A program made the translations under genes and the position numbers. The notes under the pieces are model-generated. The model was not told the DNA's origin. It searched no databases and was given only the letters and a program-made list of their open reading frames with translations. Below, in pieces: positions 33,557 to 44,809 of a stretch of DNA of 64,000 nucleotides. How positions within the stretch are numbered: the stretch's first letter is position 1; the number at the start of each line of letters is the position of its first letter. Source of the DNA: Monodelphis domestica (taxonomy: Eukaryota; Chordata; Mammalia; Didelphimorphia; Didelphidae); the NCBI RefSeq assembly GCF_027887165.1, contig NC_077232.1:7905891-7969890 (forward strand). Direction: 5' to 3'.

Positions 33557-34570
33557 TTTTAAAATGGACATTTCCATTCAAACTGGGCTTGAGAACATTC
33601 ATTTGGGGGGTTTGGTGGTCCCACCCTCAGGGGCCATCCAGGCGAGGACATGGGGACAGCCTGGCTCACGAGCCAGACCGGCTCCCCAGGCCTTCTCTCC
33701 GGAGCTTTCCCTCCAACCCAAGGGATGGCACTGTGCCAAAGCAGGGCATCCTTTCAGCCAGGAGCTGCTGGCTCGGCCCCCTCGCTGACAGGCTCTGGGG
33801 AAAGGCTGGCCCCCGAGTTCCCAGAAGCCTTTGCGGCACATGGGCCAAGAGTGAGTGGGCGGCCCGGGCGCCCAAGGCAAGCTCCGCTGTGGGAGAACAA
33901 GGCATCTGGGAGGGGATGAAGAGAGGATTGTTTCTTGGTCAACAGGAACTCGACTCCCGCCTGCCCCTGCCCCGCGCCAGGCTCAGCCCACTCGTGCTGC
34001 CTCCTGTCAGCAGAAACACAGGCGAGGCCAGGCGTCGGCATTCGGGATGAGCTGGGGGAGCGTCTGAGGCTCGGTGCCCCCCCCTTTGGGCCAAGCCCAG
34101 GAGAGGAGAGTGACAACGTGGTCAGCAGAAGGAATGTAGAAGCCCGCCGGGTCCAGGGCGGGTCTCGAGCACATCCGGCTCTTCTGAGCCCCGGGGGCTG
34201 CCCACTGGGACAGCAGCAGGCACGAGTGGGGAGGGAAACGCAGCCCTCGTCCAGGGGGAGAGCCCAAAGGCTCCCCACATCCAGTGCTCAGAGCCAGGGC
34301 CCAGGAGAGCAGATGACATGGGGAAGGGGCCGGGGACCCCGAGTCTGCCCGAGCCCGATCCAAGGCATCGAATGCCAAACCTCCAGGCACCAGTCCCAGC
34401 TACACACCAAAGGGAAGCACACACATAAATTAGAGGAACAACAGCAGAGCAGAGTCTGTGCGGGGTCTCTGCCATTTCCCGGCCGAGGGTGGGACAGACG
34501 GGGTCGAGGCCCCGGTACGGTGCTGGCTCCGGCTCAGGCAGGTGCCGCTTCCCGCAGAGCCCTCCGGCCT

Positions 34571-37500
34571 TCAGCCCTGCTCCAGACCGTCTGCGGGCTG
34601 GACCGCGGTGTACGTGGCTGGGCCCAGGGACAGCTGGCGACTGAAGAAGGAAGTTGTCCGCTTGGGCTTCACTCTCTTGATCTCCTTGCCTGGAATCGAG
34701 AGGGGGAAAGTTCTGGCTCGGTGGGCCCAGGACCGAGTGCTCCGGGCCGGAGAGGACACAAGCGGAAGCAGCGAGAGGGCTCAGCAGGGCGGCCAGGGGC
34801 TGAGGCAGCCCCAAAGCTCCGCTCCCCCGTCCCGTCTCCCCTTGGGGAGGGAGTCCACAAAGACCGGGAGGCCTCGGACCTTCCAAAGGGCAGGAGTCGG
34901 GGCCATCCCTGGACTCTGGGGTAGTCTTATGCCACCCAGCCAGAGCAGCCCATCGAGCCTGGGGGAAATCAGGCAGAAGCGTCCCCGGGGGGCCGGGTCT
35001 CCACCCTCCCTCCGTGGGGCTCACGGACGCCCAGGGGACAGCAGGAGGGCTCTGAAAGAGAGCTGGGACTTGAGGCCCCATTTCAGGGCAGGAAGAAGCA
35101 GGCGGCGAGTCCTACAAAGCCAAACAGACGTTTAGCATGAAAAGAGAGGAGGAGATGGGCCGTGACCTAGCCTGGGCGCAGGAAAAGCCCCTTCCCCGAC
35201 GTTCCTGCCCCATGACCCTCTCCAAGCCCACAGCTGTCGGAGGGTCCCGGATCTGCTAAGATCTGGCTGCCCCCCCCCCCCCCCCCGCGTAAGGAAGATG
35301 AGCGCCAGCGCAGCCTCAGACAGCGGCTGGGTGACCCTGGCCATGTCACCTAAGCCCGCACCTGGGCCAGACCACTCTCCTGCCTTGGAGAGAAAAGCGG
35401 GTCCGGAAGTGTCTTGGGGGGACGTGGGGAGCTGCTACGCGCTCAGGAAAGGGCAGGCTCTGGCCAAGGAGAGCCGGCAGGCGCCTCAGGAGCAGCCAGG
35501 GGGCCCCAAGACTCAAGGGAAGGACAGTCGCCCAAACCACGAGCAGGCGCCTCTCCAAGGGCCTGTAAGTGGCCTCCGGGACCCAGCTGGGGAACCACAG
35601 TCCGAGCGGAGTAAAGCAGCGCCCTAGAGCCAGAGCCAGCCCGAGCCCGCACACTTCCCTGGCAGCTTTCTACACGCGTGTGTCCAGCCTCCTCCCGGGC
35701 CTGGAGGTTCTGTAAACGGGGTCAGAGGGGCGAAGGCCCAGAGAGAAGGAAGCGGAGGGCATCAAAGCCCAGATTTCAGTGGAGTCCGAAGGGGCAAGAA
35801 GAGGCTCCGGCGCAGGGGACGGAGACGAGGCAGGCAGGGCGGCCGAAGGCTCAGCGCGCTGCCAAGAAGGATCAGCAGAACAAACGGGAGATGCCCAAGA
35901 CGAGGACGGCGGCTCTCGAGCTCAGATCCAAAAGGACTGGCCGCCGGGATGGCCAAGCAAGTCTGACCTAGGAGAGGCCCCCTAGAGGGGAGGCTTCCGT
36001 TCTGGGCGAGATGCTGGAATGCCTCTGAGGTGGGCATCCAGGAAGCCAGAGCCATGAGGAGCTGGCACGGATGGCATCGAGCCTAGGGCAGGCTGGGCCG
36101 GCAGCAAGATCACTAGATTGGCAGCTAACGACAGTGCAACAGAGACTCTGACCTCCAAGTCTTGTAATCGGGGGGCGTGGGGGGACAGACGGGAGTGGGA
36201 AGGGGCCGCGGCGTGCTGGGCTCATCTGGCAGAGAGGCAGCCACAAGGAGCGGAGGCGCCACCTCTGCAGCGGGCGCAAAGCTGGGAGGATGCCAGGCGG
36301 AAATCGAGGGCCTCCGAAGGCCAGAACTTTGGGCAGAATGGACTCAAAGGAAATGAAACGGGGGCTCAGGAGGACGGGCTGGAGGCTTGGAACGGGGGGG
36401 GGGGCCTCCCTGAAGTGCCCAACAAGGCAAATCTCGTCTCTCCTCCCCGGGCCCGAGGCTGTGGCGCCCCCTCTCGCCCCCCTCGGGCCTCCCCTCCGGG
36501 CTGGGGCCACTCACCGTCGTCCACGTAGTCGATGGTGGCCAGGTGCTGAATCCGGCTGCACACCACGCTGCTCTGCCTTCGAAGCTTGTGGCGCTGGGAG
36601 GCGGCGGGAGGCGGCGGGCCGGGGGCGGCCGAGGGGCTCACCTTGGTCTCGGGGGGCGGCGGGGGCTCCTTGGCGAGGCCCAGCTCGATGCAGTACTCGA
36701 TGAGGCCGCTCATGAGCTCCGCCTGGGACAGGAGGGGAGGGGAGGGCCGGGGCCGGGCTCAGAAGTGCCCGTCCCTGCCTGCTCGCCGCGCGAGCCTGGA
36801 TGCGGGGCGGCTGCTTCCCAGTTATTTTGGTTTCTTAAACCGAGACCTTCCGTCTTGGAATCAATGCCGTGTGTGGTTCTAGGGCAGAAGAGCGCTCAGG
36901 GCTGGGCCTGGGCTGACGTGACCTGCCTGGGGCTGCCCAGCTAGGGAGGGTCTGAGGCCAGACTGGAGCCCAGGACCCCCGTCTCCCCATTCCGAGCTGC
37001 CCCGCTGCCCCCTGCTTCCTGCTTTGTGACAGCAGCCAAGTCATCTCGCATCCCTGGGTCTTGGTTTACTTTTATGTAAAATGGGCACAATCCTCTTTTC
37101 GCTGCCGGGGGCGCAGGGCTAAAAGCTACGCCATCTTGACTGTCAAGTCAAGCGTGAACAAGTCTGATCACCACTTTTACAGGGAGGGCAACTGAGGACA
37201 AACAGGGCCACAAAAGGATGGAAAAACAAACACATCCCGCCACCCCCCCCCCCACCCCCCGGCTTCCTTCCCATCCCAGTGGAGGAGCCACTGAGAGGCT
37301 GGAGGAAGCCCCGAGCATCGGAAGCCCAGGGGGGCCAGCAGGGGGGCCCCAGAGCACCTTTCGTTCCCAGGGAGGCTGCGATGAAAGGACCAGGGCTGCT
37401 CCTGCTCCTGCTCCTGCCCCTCCCGGGCCGCCACGAAGCCTCAGGAGGGGGACGTGCCAGTCAGCCCCCCCCAGCCTGCCCCCCCCCAGGGCCCGGCCCG

Positions 37501-40500
37501 ACTGCTCTGGAGACGGCTACCTGCTTGGAGTAGACCTTTAGCAGCTTGTTGACAGGCGTGCCCTCACTCTCCCCATCGAACTCCAGCCACAGGACGTGCT
37601 CGTCCTCGCCTGAGCACGTGTAGTCCCAGGACAGCTCCTGGAAGCGCAGGCCCAGGAGGACGTGCTGGCCACAAGAGGATGAAGGTCAGAGGGCAGAGCT
37701 GGGGCACGGTGCGGCCCCACCTCGGACCCTCCTGGGGCCCAGAGGACCCCTCAGAAGCTCCCGAGAGACTCTGCTGGACTCCCCCAAGCCTGAGGAAAGT
37801 GTGGGCTGGGGGGAGGGGACAAGACATGAAGCAAGAGACCCCCCCTACACCCCATGGGAAAGTCGTGAGAAGCAGGAAGAGCCAAGGATGGCAGAGGGGG
37901 TTCGGTGTGGCCTCCCCTCAGGTCGGGTCCCCCTGCTACAAAAGAGGACCCCGAGGCTCTAGGAGGAACGTCCCAGGCTGAGGGGTTACAGCACAGGGAC
38001 CCCGAGCCACGACTCCCTCTCAGAGCCACTCTGACACCCCAGAACACCTTCTCCTTCGTGTCGATGACGTGGACGCCCTCCAGGTTGATGGCGACGGTCA
38101 CGGTCTTGCGCCCACCGCGGTGCAGAAAGCCCTGGGCCGGCTTGTCCACCTCGCCGCAGAAGAAGGCACACCTGGGGAGCAGGAGAGGCTTGGTCAGGCT
38201 CGGAGCCAGCCGGAAGGAGAGGCCCCCCCGGAACCCGTGGACTCACCCGTAGTAGGGCAGCTCGTGGCACTTGTGCAGGTAGGCCCGGTAATGCCTGGCC
38301 AGCAGCTCGGCCTCCGGGCCCGACGCCTCCTCCTTCACCTCCTGGTAGGCGCTCAACAGGCCCTGCTCCCCCGGGACCAGCCGGGGACCCCGACTCCGGA
38401 AGGCCGTGAAGAGGCCGTGAGGCCTCTTGCAGAGATGGGCGGGCAGGAAGGAGTCGAGCTTCTCTCTGCAGGGCACAGAGAGGCGCCGTGAGGGGGCGAG
38501 GAGACCCCGAGGAAGTCAGGTCAAGCAGCATCCCCTGCGTCACAGAGGACCACCACCCTCGAGGCGGGCACCTCTCCTGGTACCCCACCCAGGGACGTGA
38601 GGCGCGACGGCTCCTCAGAGGGGGCGAGCAGAGGCGGGCTGCCAGGGCTGGGTTCTGCCTCGAAGGCCCATCGAGGCCATGATTGATCCCCACCTCTCAG
38701 AAGTCCAGGGTTTAGGCCCGGCGTTTTATCTAAACCAGCTCTGTGGTGGTGCAGTGCCCAGGGTCACCACTGACGGAAGTGTGCGAGGCCGCCTTTGAAC
38801 CCAGGACCCCCCTTTCTAGGCGTGGCTCTCGATCCTCGAGCTGAGCCACCTCGCTGGCCCTTCCTCACGAGGCTGCCGACTGCTCCAAGGGCCAGCTGGA
38901 AGCGAGGGGAGGGGAAGGATCCCCCTGGGAGCTCGGGGGGTGCGAGGCGGGCCTTACTTCACGGCACAGGCCGTCTGCTGGCCCTGGCGGTACGGGCCCA
39001 GCTTCAGGCGGCACACCAGCGCCCCGAGCTTCTCGCAGTCCTCGGCGTCACAGGGGTAGCGCACCTCCAGCACGTTGAACTTGGCCTCTTCGTAGAGCAG
39101 CCTCAAGACGTCCTCACTGCTGACCTGGGGAGCAGAGAGCCCTCAGGCGGAGGCCGGCTCGGGAGGCCCAGCGGGAAGGGTGGGGGGAGACAGGAACCCC
39201 GGCAGCCTCACCTGCAGCTCCCTCCGCTTTGGGAAGAAGACGTTCCTTCGGAACTGCAGGGAAGGCTCATCTGGGGACACAGAGAGTCACTGGCCTCAGT
39301 CCGTCCTCAGCTCGGGGCTCCATGCAGCCCCTCCTGGCTCCCAGCCCCCATTCTGGCCTCTTCCCCAGGCAGACGGGGAGGGGGCCGGCCCCCCGGAAGG
39401 GGCTTCCACCATCTCAGGGGAGCCAAGCAGAGGCTGGCTGTGGACGTGGGCTTAGACTCCGCCGTGTTGGAGGGCCGAAAGCCGAGGTCCTCGCCTGAGC
39501 CCGGGGGCAGAGACCTGGACTTATTTAAAGGGGATGCTGCCCCCCCCCCCATGAGGAAGGGGCCTGGGCCGGGGCCGATACACACCCACGGCAATGTCGT
39601 CCTCGGGGGCGTCCGTGAAGCGGAACAGCAGGTCTGACCACTGCCGGCACACCTTGTAGGGCTGGTGTTTGGGTTTCAGCTGCACCTCTGCCAGGGGATA
39701 AGAAGGAGCCCTTTAGGGGGGTCGAGGCAGGCCACCCCCACCCTCTCCCTGCAGCTTCCTGTTCTGGCTCCTTGGGGACACCCCCAGAAGGCCAGGCTGC
39801 AGGCAGGATGGAAAGGGCTGGACCTGCCAACTCCCTCCCTCCGAGAAGCCAAAGGGCTTTGGACCCAAGCCCAGAACCTTCCTCCCCGGGGGTCGCGGCG
39901 GACACTCAGTCCTTAAAGCTTTACAAAGTCATTTTGTTCTCCAGAATGTGGCTCCAGTGAAAAGGGCCCTGGGTTTGGGATCGGAGGAATGCCGGGGTTC
40001 AGGGCCCCCCGCTGCCTCTTCCCTGCACAGCCTTCCTGTGGATCCTCAGGGTCCCCGGCTGTGAGTCTGCCCGCAGAACTCCACAGACTCCTCAGTAACT
40101 CTCGGGGTGCTCACCCTGTCCCCCAGCATTCCTGACTCCTCGTCCACCCCCACGCTCAGGCCTCGCCATCTCCCCCAGCCCCCTCCTTTCCCCCAGAAGC
40201 CCCTAGGGTTGAGCCCCCAGCCCTGAGCCCCAGACCCACTGGCCTCTCCTGTAGAGGATGCGCTCCCTGGGGGCACAGCTCTGCACAAAGTGGGTCCCTG
40301 GTGGCATCAATACTGCTGGCACTGAGTCGGGGGGACACCTGGGTCCTCCCCGGCTGCCCAGCAGGAAGGGTGGCAGGCCAGTGCACCCCAACACCTCAGT
40401 GTCCTTAAGCCTTTAGTCCCTCAGGGGCCAGGAATTCTTTTTTCCCCCCATCCCCATGGTATGGAGCTGGCAGGGGCTGGCACCCCGAGGAGAACCCCAG

Positions 40501-43500
40501 TCGGATGCCGGTGCCACCCTGGGCAGAAAGGCTGGCTCGTGACTTGTTGGGGCCACAGAGAAGCCTCTTCCCAACTCCCTGTGCGGCTCCCACTCTCTCT
40601 GGTATGCCCTGGGTCCGGGTGGCAAAGGAACCCAGGTGGGAGCCGTCCCCATGCCAGCGTGCCTCAGGCCAGACGAGTGCTTGATTCCCACTGAGCTGGA
40701 GACTCAGGAATGTGCCGAGAGGGGAAGAAGGTGGGGCGGGCAGCGCCAGCTGTCAGGACGGGGCGCCCACATTTCCCTACATGGCTCATTTATGTGGGGG
40801 CAAGTTGGAGAGGGCAAGGGAGCGGGGGCTGGCAGGAGGGTCTCGCCACCCGCCTGCTCCAGGGCTGGAGCATCCTTCCCAAACTGGCCAGAGAAGGCCT
40901 GGGGCCTGGAGGACTCGGGCAAGCCACGGGGCAGGCAGCTGATGGCAGCTGGGGCCAAGAGGCCGGTGGGTGGGTTAGAAGAAGGTGGGCAAGCCCCAAA
41001 GGAGGGAGCGTGGGGAGAGTGGGGTCTGCCCCCCGCGAGGGGCCGGCTCCCCTTTCTCATTTCCACGCACGTCTTTGGGGCAGCAGCCGTCGGCACCAAA
41101 GTCAGCAGAGGGTCTAGGCTCCAGTTCAGGGGCCGCCACAGCCCCATTTGCCCAATACGCCCGCCATGAAATAAATGGCTGGATTATGCCCGCTCTTGGC
41201 ACTCCCTTACGGGCAGTGAAGGTCCCAGCCCCAAACACACGGGTACGCTGTTGGGGTGCCACCGGACCCCCCAGGAGGGACGATGCGAGGAGCGCCATTT
41301 CAGGAAATCAAAGGGTTTAGAGATGGTGGGAACCTTCGAGAGCGTCCGGTCCCATCTGGGTTAGGATGAAGAATGGGCAGGACCCAAACAACAAGAAACG
41401 AGGGGCCTCCCTGACAGACCTGGACGAAGGAGCTCTCGTCACCCCTTTGTAAGGACGAGGAAACGGAGGCAGGCCGAGTTTAAGGGCACCCTCAGTGGCG
41501 AGGGGATCGGCCCCCCTCCGGCCAGGATTTCAAATGAGGAGGGGCCTGGGGAAGGTGTGCCTCACCTGGGACATGGCGATAATCATCCCTGCACAGCCTC
41601 CCCAGCCTGTTGGGAGGCCAGGAGACAGGAGTCCATAAAGGGCTCCGCCATCCCTCAGGGGCCCCGTGGGTGACAATTCCCACCTAGGCAATACCCAGAG
41701 CAAGTCCATTCCTGGGAGTTCTCCACCCCAGGGCCTTGCGCCCCCTTTTCCTCCCTCCCTACTGGGCCGAGGAGAGCCTCAGACTTCCACTCTCTCTCTC
41801 CGTCTCGCTCTCAGAGCCCCCAAGGATGGAAATGATGATGTTCTCGGCCACCTCGGCTTTGTTTCTGGGTGCAAAGCTGTCCCCTCCCCCCCCCGAGGGT
41901 CCTGGAAGCAGGTGGCCTCCCCAGGAAAGGCCGCCCCCCTCTGCTCATTTGCCAAGTGAGCGCCTTCCAGGCACAGACTTTATTTCCCCAAATAGCCCTG
42001 GTTTGAGGGTGGGGGACCCCAGGGGCCAGGAGGGGACGTGGGAGCCCCGTCCGTGCCCGCAGGCCTTACCAAGCAAAGGCGAGATGAGCCAGAGGGCAAA
42101 GGCCTCCATGGCCACGTCGGGCAGCTGCAGGGCCTCGCGGATGGAGCGGTGAAGGTCCTGGGCTGTGATGGAGGCCACGTTCTCCACGGCCAGGGGCACC
42201 ACGGTGTCGTCCATGAGGTACACCAGCACGTCGGCCACTACAACAAAGGCAGAGGCTGATCAGGTGTTGCCTCTCCCCCTCCCCCACCTCTGGTTCTCAG
42301 AGGGAGGCAGGGGAGGGTCCCAGAGCTCCCCTCAGCCCAGAAGGGCCACCAGGGAGACAGGCACACTTGGGGGCACCCTTCTGGCCTCAGGCTGGTCTGC
42401 CCCATCCTGGAAGAGAGCTAAACCCTGCCCAGGAACCCCAGAATACAAGAGCCCTGCAGTCAGACCTGGCAGGACCCCCCTCTCCCCAGGGTCACAGTGG
42501 GTGGGACGAGGACGAGGAAGGAGACCGAGGATGGAGGCAGCAGCGATGCAGGCCCAGAGGGGCGCCATGAGAGCCTGGCCAGGTAGACCTCCTGCCCCAA
42601 CCAGAGCTGCCTTCTGGTGGCTCTGGGGTGCTGTCTGGGCCCCCAGCCAGGCCAGCACCCCCTCGTCTCTGCCTTTGGCTTCTCTGGACCCTTCACAACT
42701 CAGAACAAGAATGTCTTTCTTTTTAACTCCTTCCCTTCCATCTCAGAATCAATATTAAGTATTGGTTCTAAGGCAGAAGAGCAATGGGAGGTAAGTGACT
42801 TGCCCAAGGTCATTCAGCTAGGAAATGTCTTGTCTCCAGAACTGGCTCTTTATCCATTGAGCCCTCTTGGCTGCCCCCAGCTAGGAATCTAAGCAAGATG
42901 TAAATTTGCGTTCATTATCAAAAATAAGCACCTACTAGGAGACATCTGTGGTTCAGTGGTTAAGAGTGCTGGAGTCCAAAGACCTGAGTTCAAATTCAGA
43001 TTCAGACGCTTCCTATCTGGGTGACTTTGAACAAGTCATTTGGCCTCTATGTGCCTAGGAGGCAGCTAAGTAAGCACCCCAAGGGATAGAGAGCTGAGTG
43101 ACCCTGGGTAAGTCACTTAATGTCTGACAAGCCTAGTGCTGAGCCTGGCTGGGCTCCTGGCCCCTTGTCTCACCCTGGGCAAACAACTCAAATTTCTCTG
43201 TCCGACCCACTGAGCTTGGGCACCTGTGCCCACCCCAATTCAGCCCTGTCTTCTCCTTCAACAGTGCCAGGCCTGCCTGGCCCCCCAGACCTCCACACTC
43301 TTGTTTGACATTCAAAGTCCTCCCCATGGGGCTGAGTGGCACCGATGGGCCCCTCCAGGACTGCCCCCATCTTGAGTCTGGGGGCACAGGGCAGCTCCTT
43401 GGCCTTGGTCCTGGAGCAGGAGGGGGTAAGACCGTCCCTAGGCTGTTCTCAGTGTGCAGGTCCTGGACGTCCCATAGTAGGTGCCCCTCTGCCCTGTGCC

Positions 43501-43605
43501 AGCCACCCCCACCCAGGACCCACCTCGGGTTCCCACGGAGGACACGCTGCTGCGCTGGGACCGCTCGGCGGGGCCTGATCCAGGGCCCCCCTCACCTCCT
43601 TCCAT
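34571..43605 (-). CDS. FRMD8: FERM domain-containing protein 8 (10 coding exons)
   Basis: FRMD8 binds the cytoplasmic tails of iRhoms, keeps the iRhom-ADAM17 sheddase complex stable at the cell surface, and has also been tied to Wnt/LRP6 signalling. Coding exons, in order: 43605-43524, 42237-42070, 39687-39586, 39270-39212, 39124-38958, 38465-38247, 38171-38048, 37664-37521, 36722-36515, 34689-34571. All introns are GT-AG and all phases agree. The sum is 1392 nt, 463 residues plus stop (human 464). Landmarks: N-terminal '[14 protein letters not shown]'; FERM F1 from '[19 protein letters not shown]'; F2 with '[11 protein letters not shown]' and '[14 protein letters not shown]'; F3 with '[15 protein letters not shown]' and '[19 protein letters not shown]'; basic C-terminal '[18 protein letters not shown]' and the end 'LEQG'. 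The ATG directly follows the splice acceptor; once joined to exon 1 its context (GAGATGG) is strong. A linker near residues 370-390 is proline-rich compared with human. The gene looks intact. Confidence 0.96.
35270..35286. repeat. C homopolymer in FRMD8 last intron
   Basis: An uninterrupted C run of about 17 bases within the intron between the last two coding exons (34690-36514). That intron is otherwise GC-rich, with no further exon seen. Confidence 0.85.
36830..37015 (-). repeat. CORE-SINE in FRMD8 intron
   Basis: The motifs 'gaccttccgtcttggaatcaatgccgtg' and 'cccagctagggagggtctgaggcc' mark a SINE in the same direction as the gene. Confidence 0.75.
38752..38868 (-). repeat. CORE-SINE fragment in FRMD8 intron
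   Basis: Only the CORE-to-head part is left ('cccagggtcaccactg', 'tttgaacccagg', 'ctgagccacctcgctgg'). Confidence 0.65.
39688..42069 (-). other. FRMD8: Long FRMD8 intron, no further exon seen
   Basis: This intron of about 2.4 kb joins the 'SPLL|EVQLKPK' exons. A weak antisense MIR trace lies near 41430-41530. Open frames in it are GC-driven and lack splice support. Confidence 0.6.
42716..42880 (-). repeat. CORE-SINE in FRMD8 intron
   Basis: This SINE reads 'ccttcccttccatctcagaatc' to 'ttggctgcccccag', with an internal deletion in the B-box region. Confidence 0.75.
42938..43130 (+). repeat. tRNA-like SINE of another family
   Basis: The head 'ctgtggttcagtggttaagagtgctgg' and the B-box-like 'gagttcaaattc' differ from the main SINE. 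A second, shorter CORE-SINE-like piece follows from about 43059. Confidence 0.55.
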
Positions 43606-43844
43606 CTACACGAGGAGAGAGGCCGAGTTAACAGTGAAGGCCAAACACCCCACCCCATTTACAGACCTGTCTAAAGTCGAATTAGAACCCAGGACCTCCC
43701 AGCCCAGGCAGAGGTCTGACCACTGGGAAGCCTGGCTACTCTAAGAGGATCTGGGGCTGGAACAGGGCATCCTGGCAGCCGGGCTAGGAAGGGCTCCGGG
43801 GAACAGGGGGGTCCCCAAACTGGGGATGTGTAGTCAGAAGACAT

Positions 43845-44170
43845 GGGGGGGAACCAGTCAGGCTGGGGGGGGGTGGCAGGGAGGTGGCCATGGAAGGAGC
43901 CGAGAGGTTGGGGGGGTCAGGGGGCACTATGGGAGGGCGGGACCGTGTACAAGCTGGGGGGAGGGGAGAAGGGTCAATGCTAGGCTGGGGGGGCAGAGGG
44001 GCACTATGGTGGAGGGGGTGGAAACCAGAGAAACGCCCAGAACGATACGGGGAAGGTAATGGGCGTGGGGGCCAGAACGAGGCTGGGGGGGGGGGAAGAG
44101 GTGGGCGGGGGAGGGAGAAGAGGTGGGCGGGGGGGAGGGAGAAGAGGTGGGCGTGGGGAAACCAGAGCGA
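43845..44170. repeat. G-rich variable-repeat-like tract in FRMD8 intron 1
   Basis: Two kinds of unit are visible. A block of roughly 78 bp recurs with 'cactatgg' preceded by G-runs (43910s and 43990s), and a 22-25-bp unit 'agaagaggtgggcgggggg' occurs three times at about 44093-44155. The G-runs are long and regularly spaced on the plus strand. Confidence 0.8.
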
Positions 44171-44318
44171 GGCTAGGGGCGGGGAGGCTGAGGCGGCCCC
44201 GGTAGGGAGGAGCCGGCTCTGCCACAGAGCGGCCGAAGACTGACAGCTGAGTTGAGCTTAGCCTGAGATCGGGGGCTCCCAGCGAAGCACGGCCACCCCA
44301 CTGGCCCCAGAGTCTCAC

Positions 44319-44400
44319 CTCTCGCTGGACCGGGCGGCTCCCAGTACACGGAAGGGAGTAGAGCAGGAAGCGCCCGGCCCCGCGGAGCCCGCCCCCACGG
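44319..44400 (-). other. FRMD8: FRMD8 non-coding exon 1 (inferred)
   Basis: The minus strand reads ...CCAGCGAGAG then gtgaga at 44318, a good donor just inside the CpG-rich block. Splicing to the acceptor directly before the ATG at 43605 gives the 5' UTR. The transcription start is not fixed by sequence. Confidence 0.6.
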
Positions 44401-44442
44401 CCCATGGGCGCCAATAGGCGCCAATGAGAGGCCGGCGGCGTG

Positions 44443-44452
44443 GCGCATGCGC
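44443..44452. promoter_or_regulatory. NRF1-type site GCGCATGCGC
   Basis: This perfect 10-bp palindrome matches the NRF1 core and sits upstream of the inverted CCAAT boxes of the FRMD8 promoter. Confidence 0.7.
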
Positions 44453-44599
44453 GTCTCTGTGGCGCCTTCGCTGTTTGGGCCCCACCCCGGATCCCTCTCT
44501 CGTGGTTTTGGTCGTTGGGCCCCCTGGAGGTTTTGAAGGCTGACTATTTGGGAGATTATTCCCTGAGGCTCTGGAGTGCGGGAGTTTGGAGTTGGCGCG

Positions 44600-44662
44600 G
44601 GGGCGGGGGGGGGGAGGTGAAGCTGAGCGCGGGGCGGAGGCGGGGGGGGGGGGGGGGGGGGA
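44600..44662 (+). repeat. G-runs at promoter edge, possible G-quadruplex
   Basis: Several runs of G of 5-10 bases end in one of about 19 (44643-44661), directly beside the FRMD8 CpG island. Confidence 0.75.
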
Positions 44663-44684
44663 GGAATACCAAGACTAATTAAGT

Positions 44685-44800
44685 TCAAATTTGGCTTCAG
44701 ACACTAGTTTTGTGACCCTGAGCAAGTCACTTAACTCCAGTTTCCCAACGCCAAGGAAATGGCAAACCCTTGCAGTGTCTGCCAAGTAGGGTCAGGTGTG
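44685..44800 (+). repeat. SINE 3' fragment
   Basis: The motifs 'gttcaaatttggcttcagacac', 'tgtgaccctgagcaagtcacttaac' and 'aaggaaatggcaaaccc' suggest a SINE whose tail differs from the main family. Confidence 0.6.
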
Positions 44801-44809
44801 CCCACCCTG

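Larger units (their letters stand above)
33190..34570 (-). other. FRMD8: FRMD8 3' UTR (inferred)
   Basis: This is GC-rich sequence between the stop codon and the poly(A) signal, with no splice signals needed. Long open frames on both strands are a by-product of high GC. A SINE in the same orientation as the transcript lies in its distal part (33395-33556). Confidence 0.6.
44180..44660 (-). promoter_or_regulatory. FRMD8: FRMD8 CpG-island promoter
   Basis: This is a CpG- and GC-rich block around the non-coding exon. It has a GC box (GGGGGCGGG on the minus strand, 44388-44396), two tandem 'ggcgccaat' units with CCAAT at 44411-44415 and 44421-44425 (inverted relative to the gene), and an NRF1-type palindrome. 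No TATA box is visible, which suits a housekeeping-type promoter. Confidence 0.75.

Noticed and set aside
33935-35081. Open frames of more than 300 codons on both strands
   Set aside because: The region is the GC-rich FRMD8 3' UTR, last coding exon and last intron. GC richness makes stops rare, and the frames show no domain and cross real splice sites.
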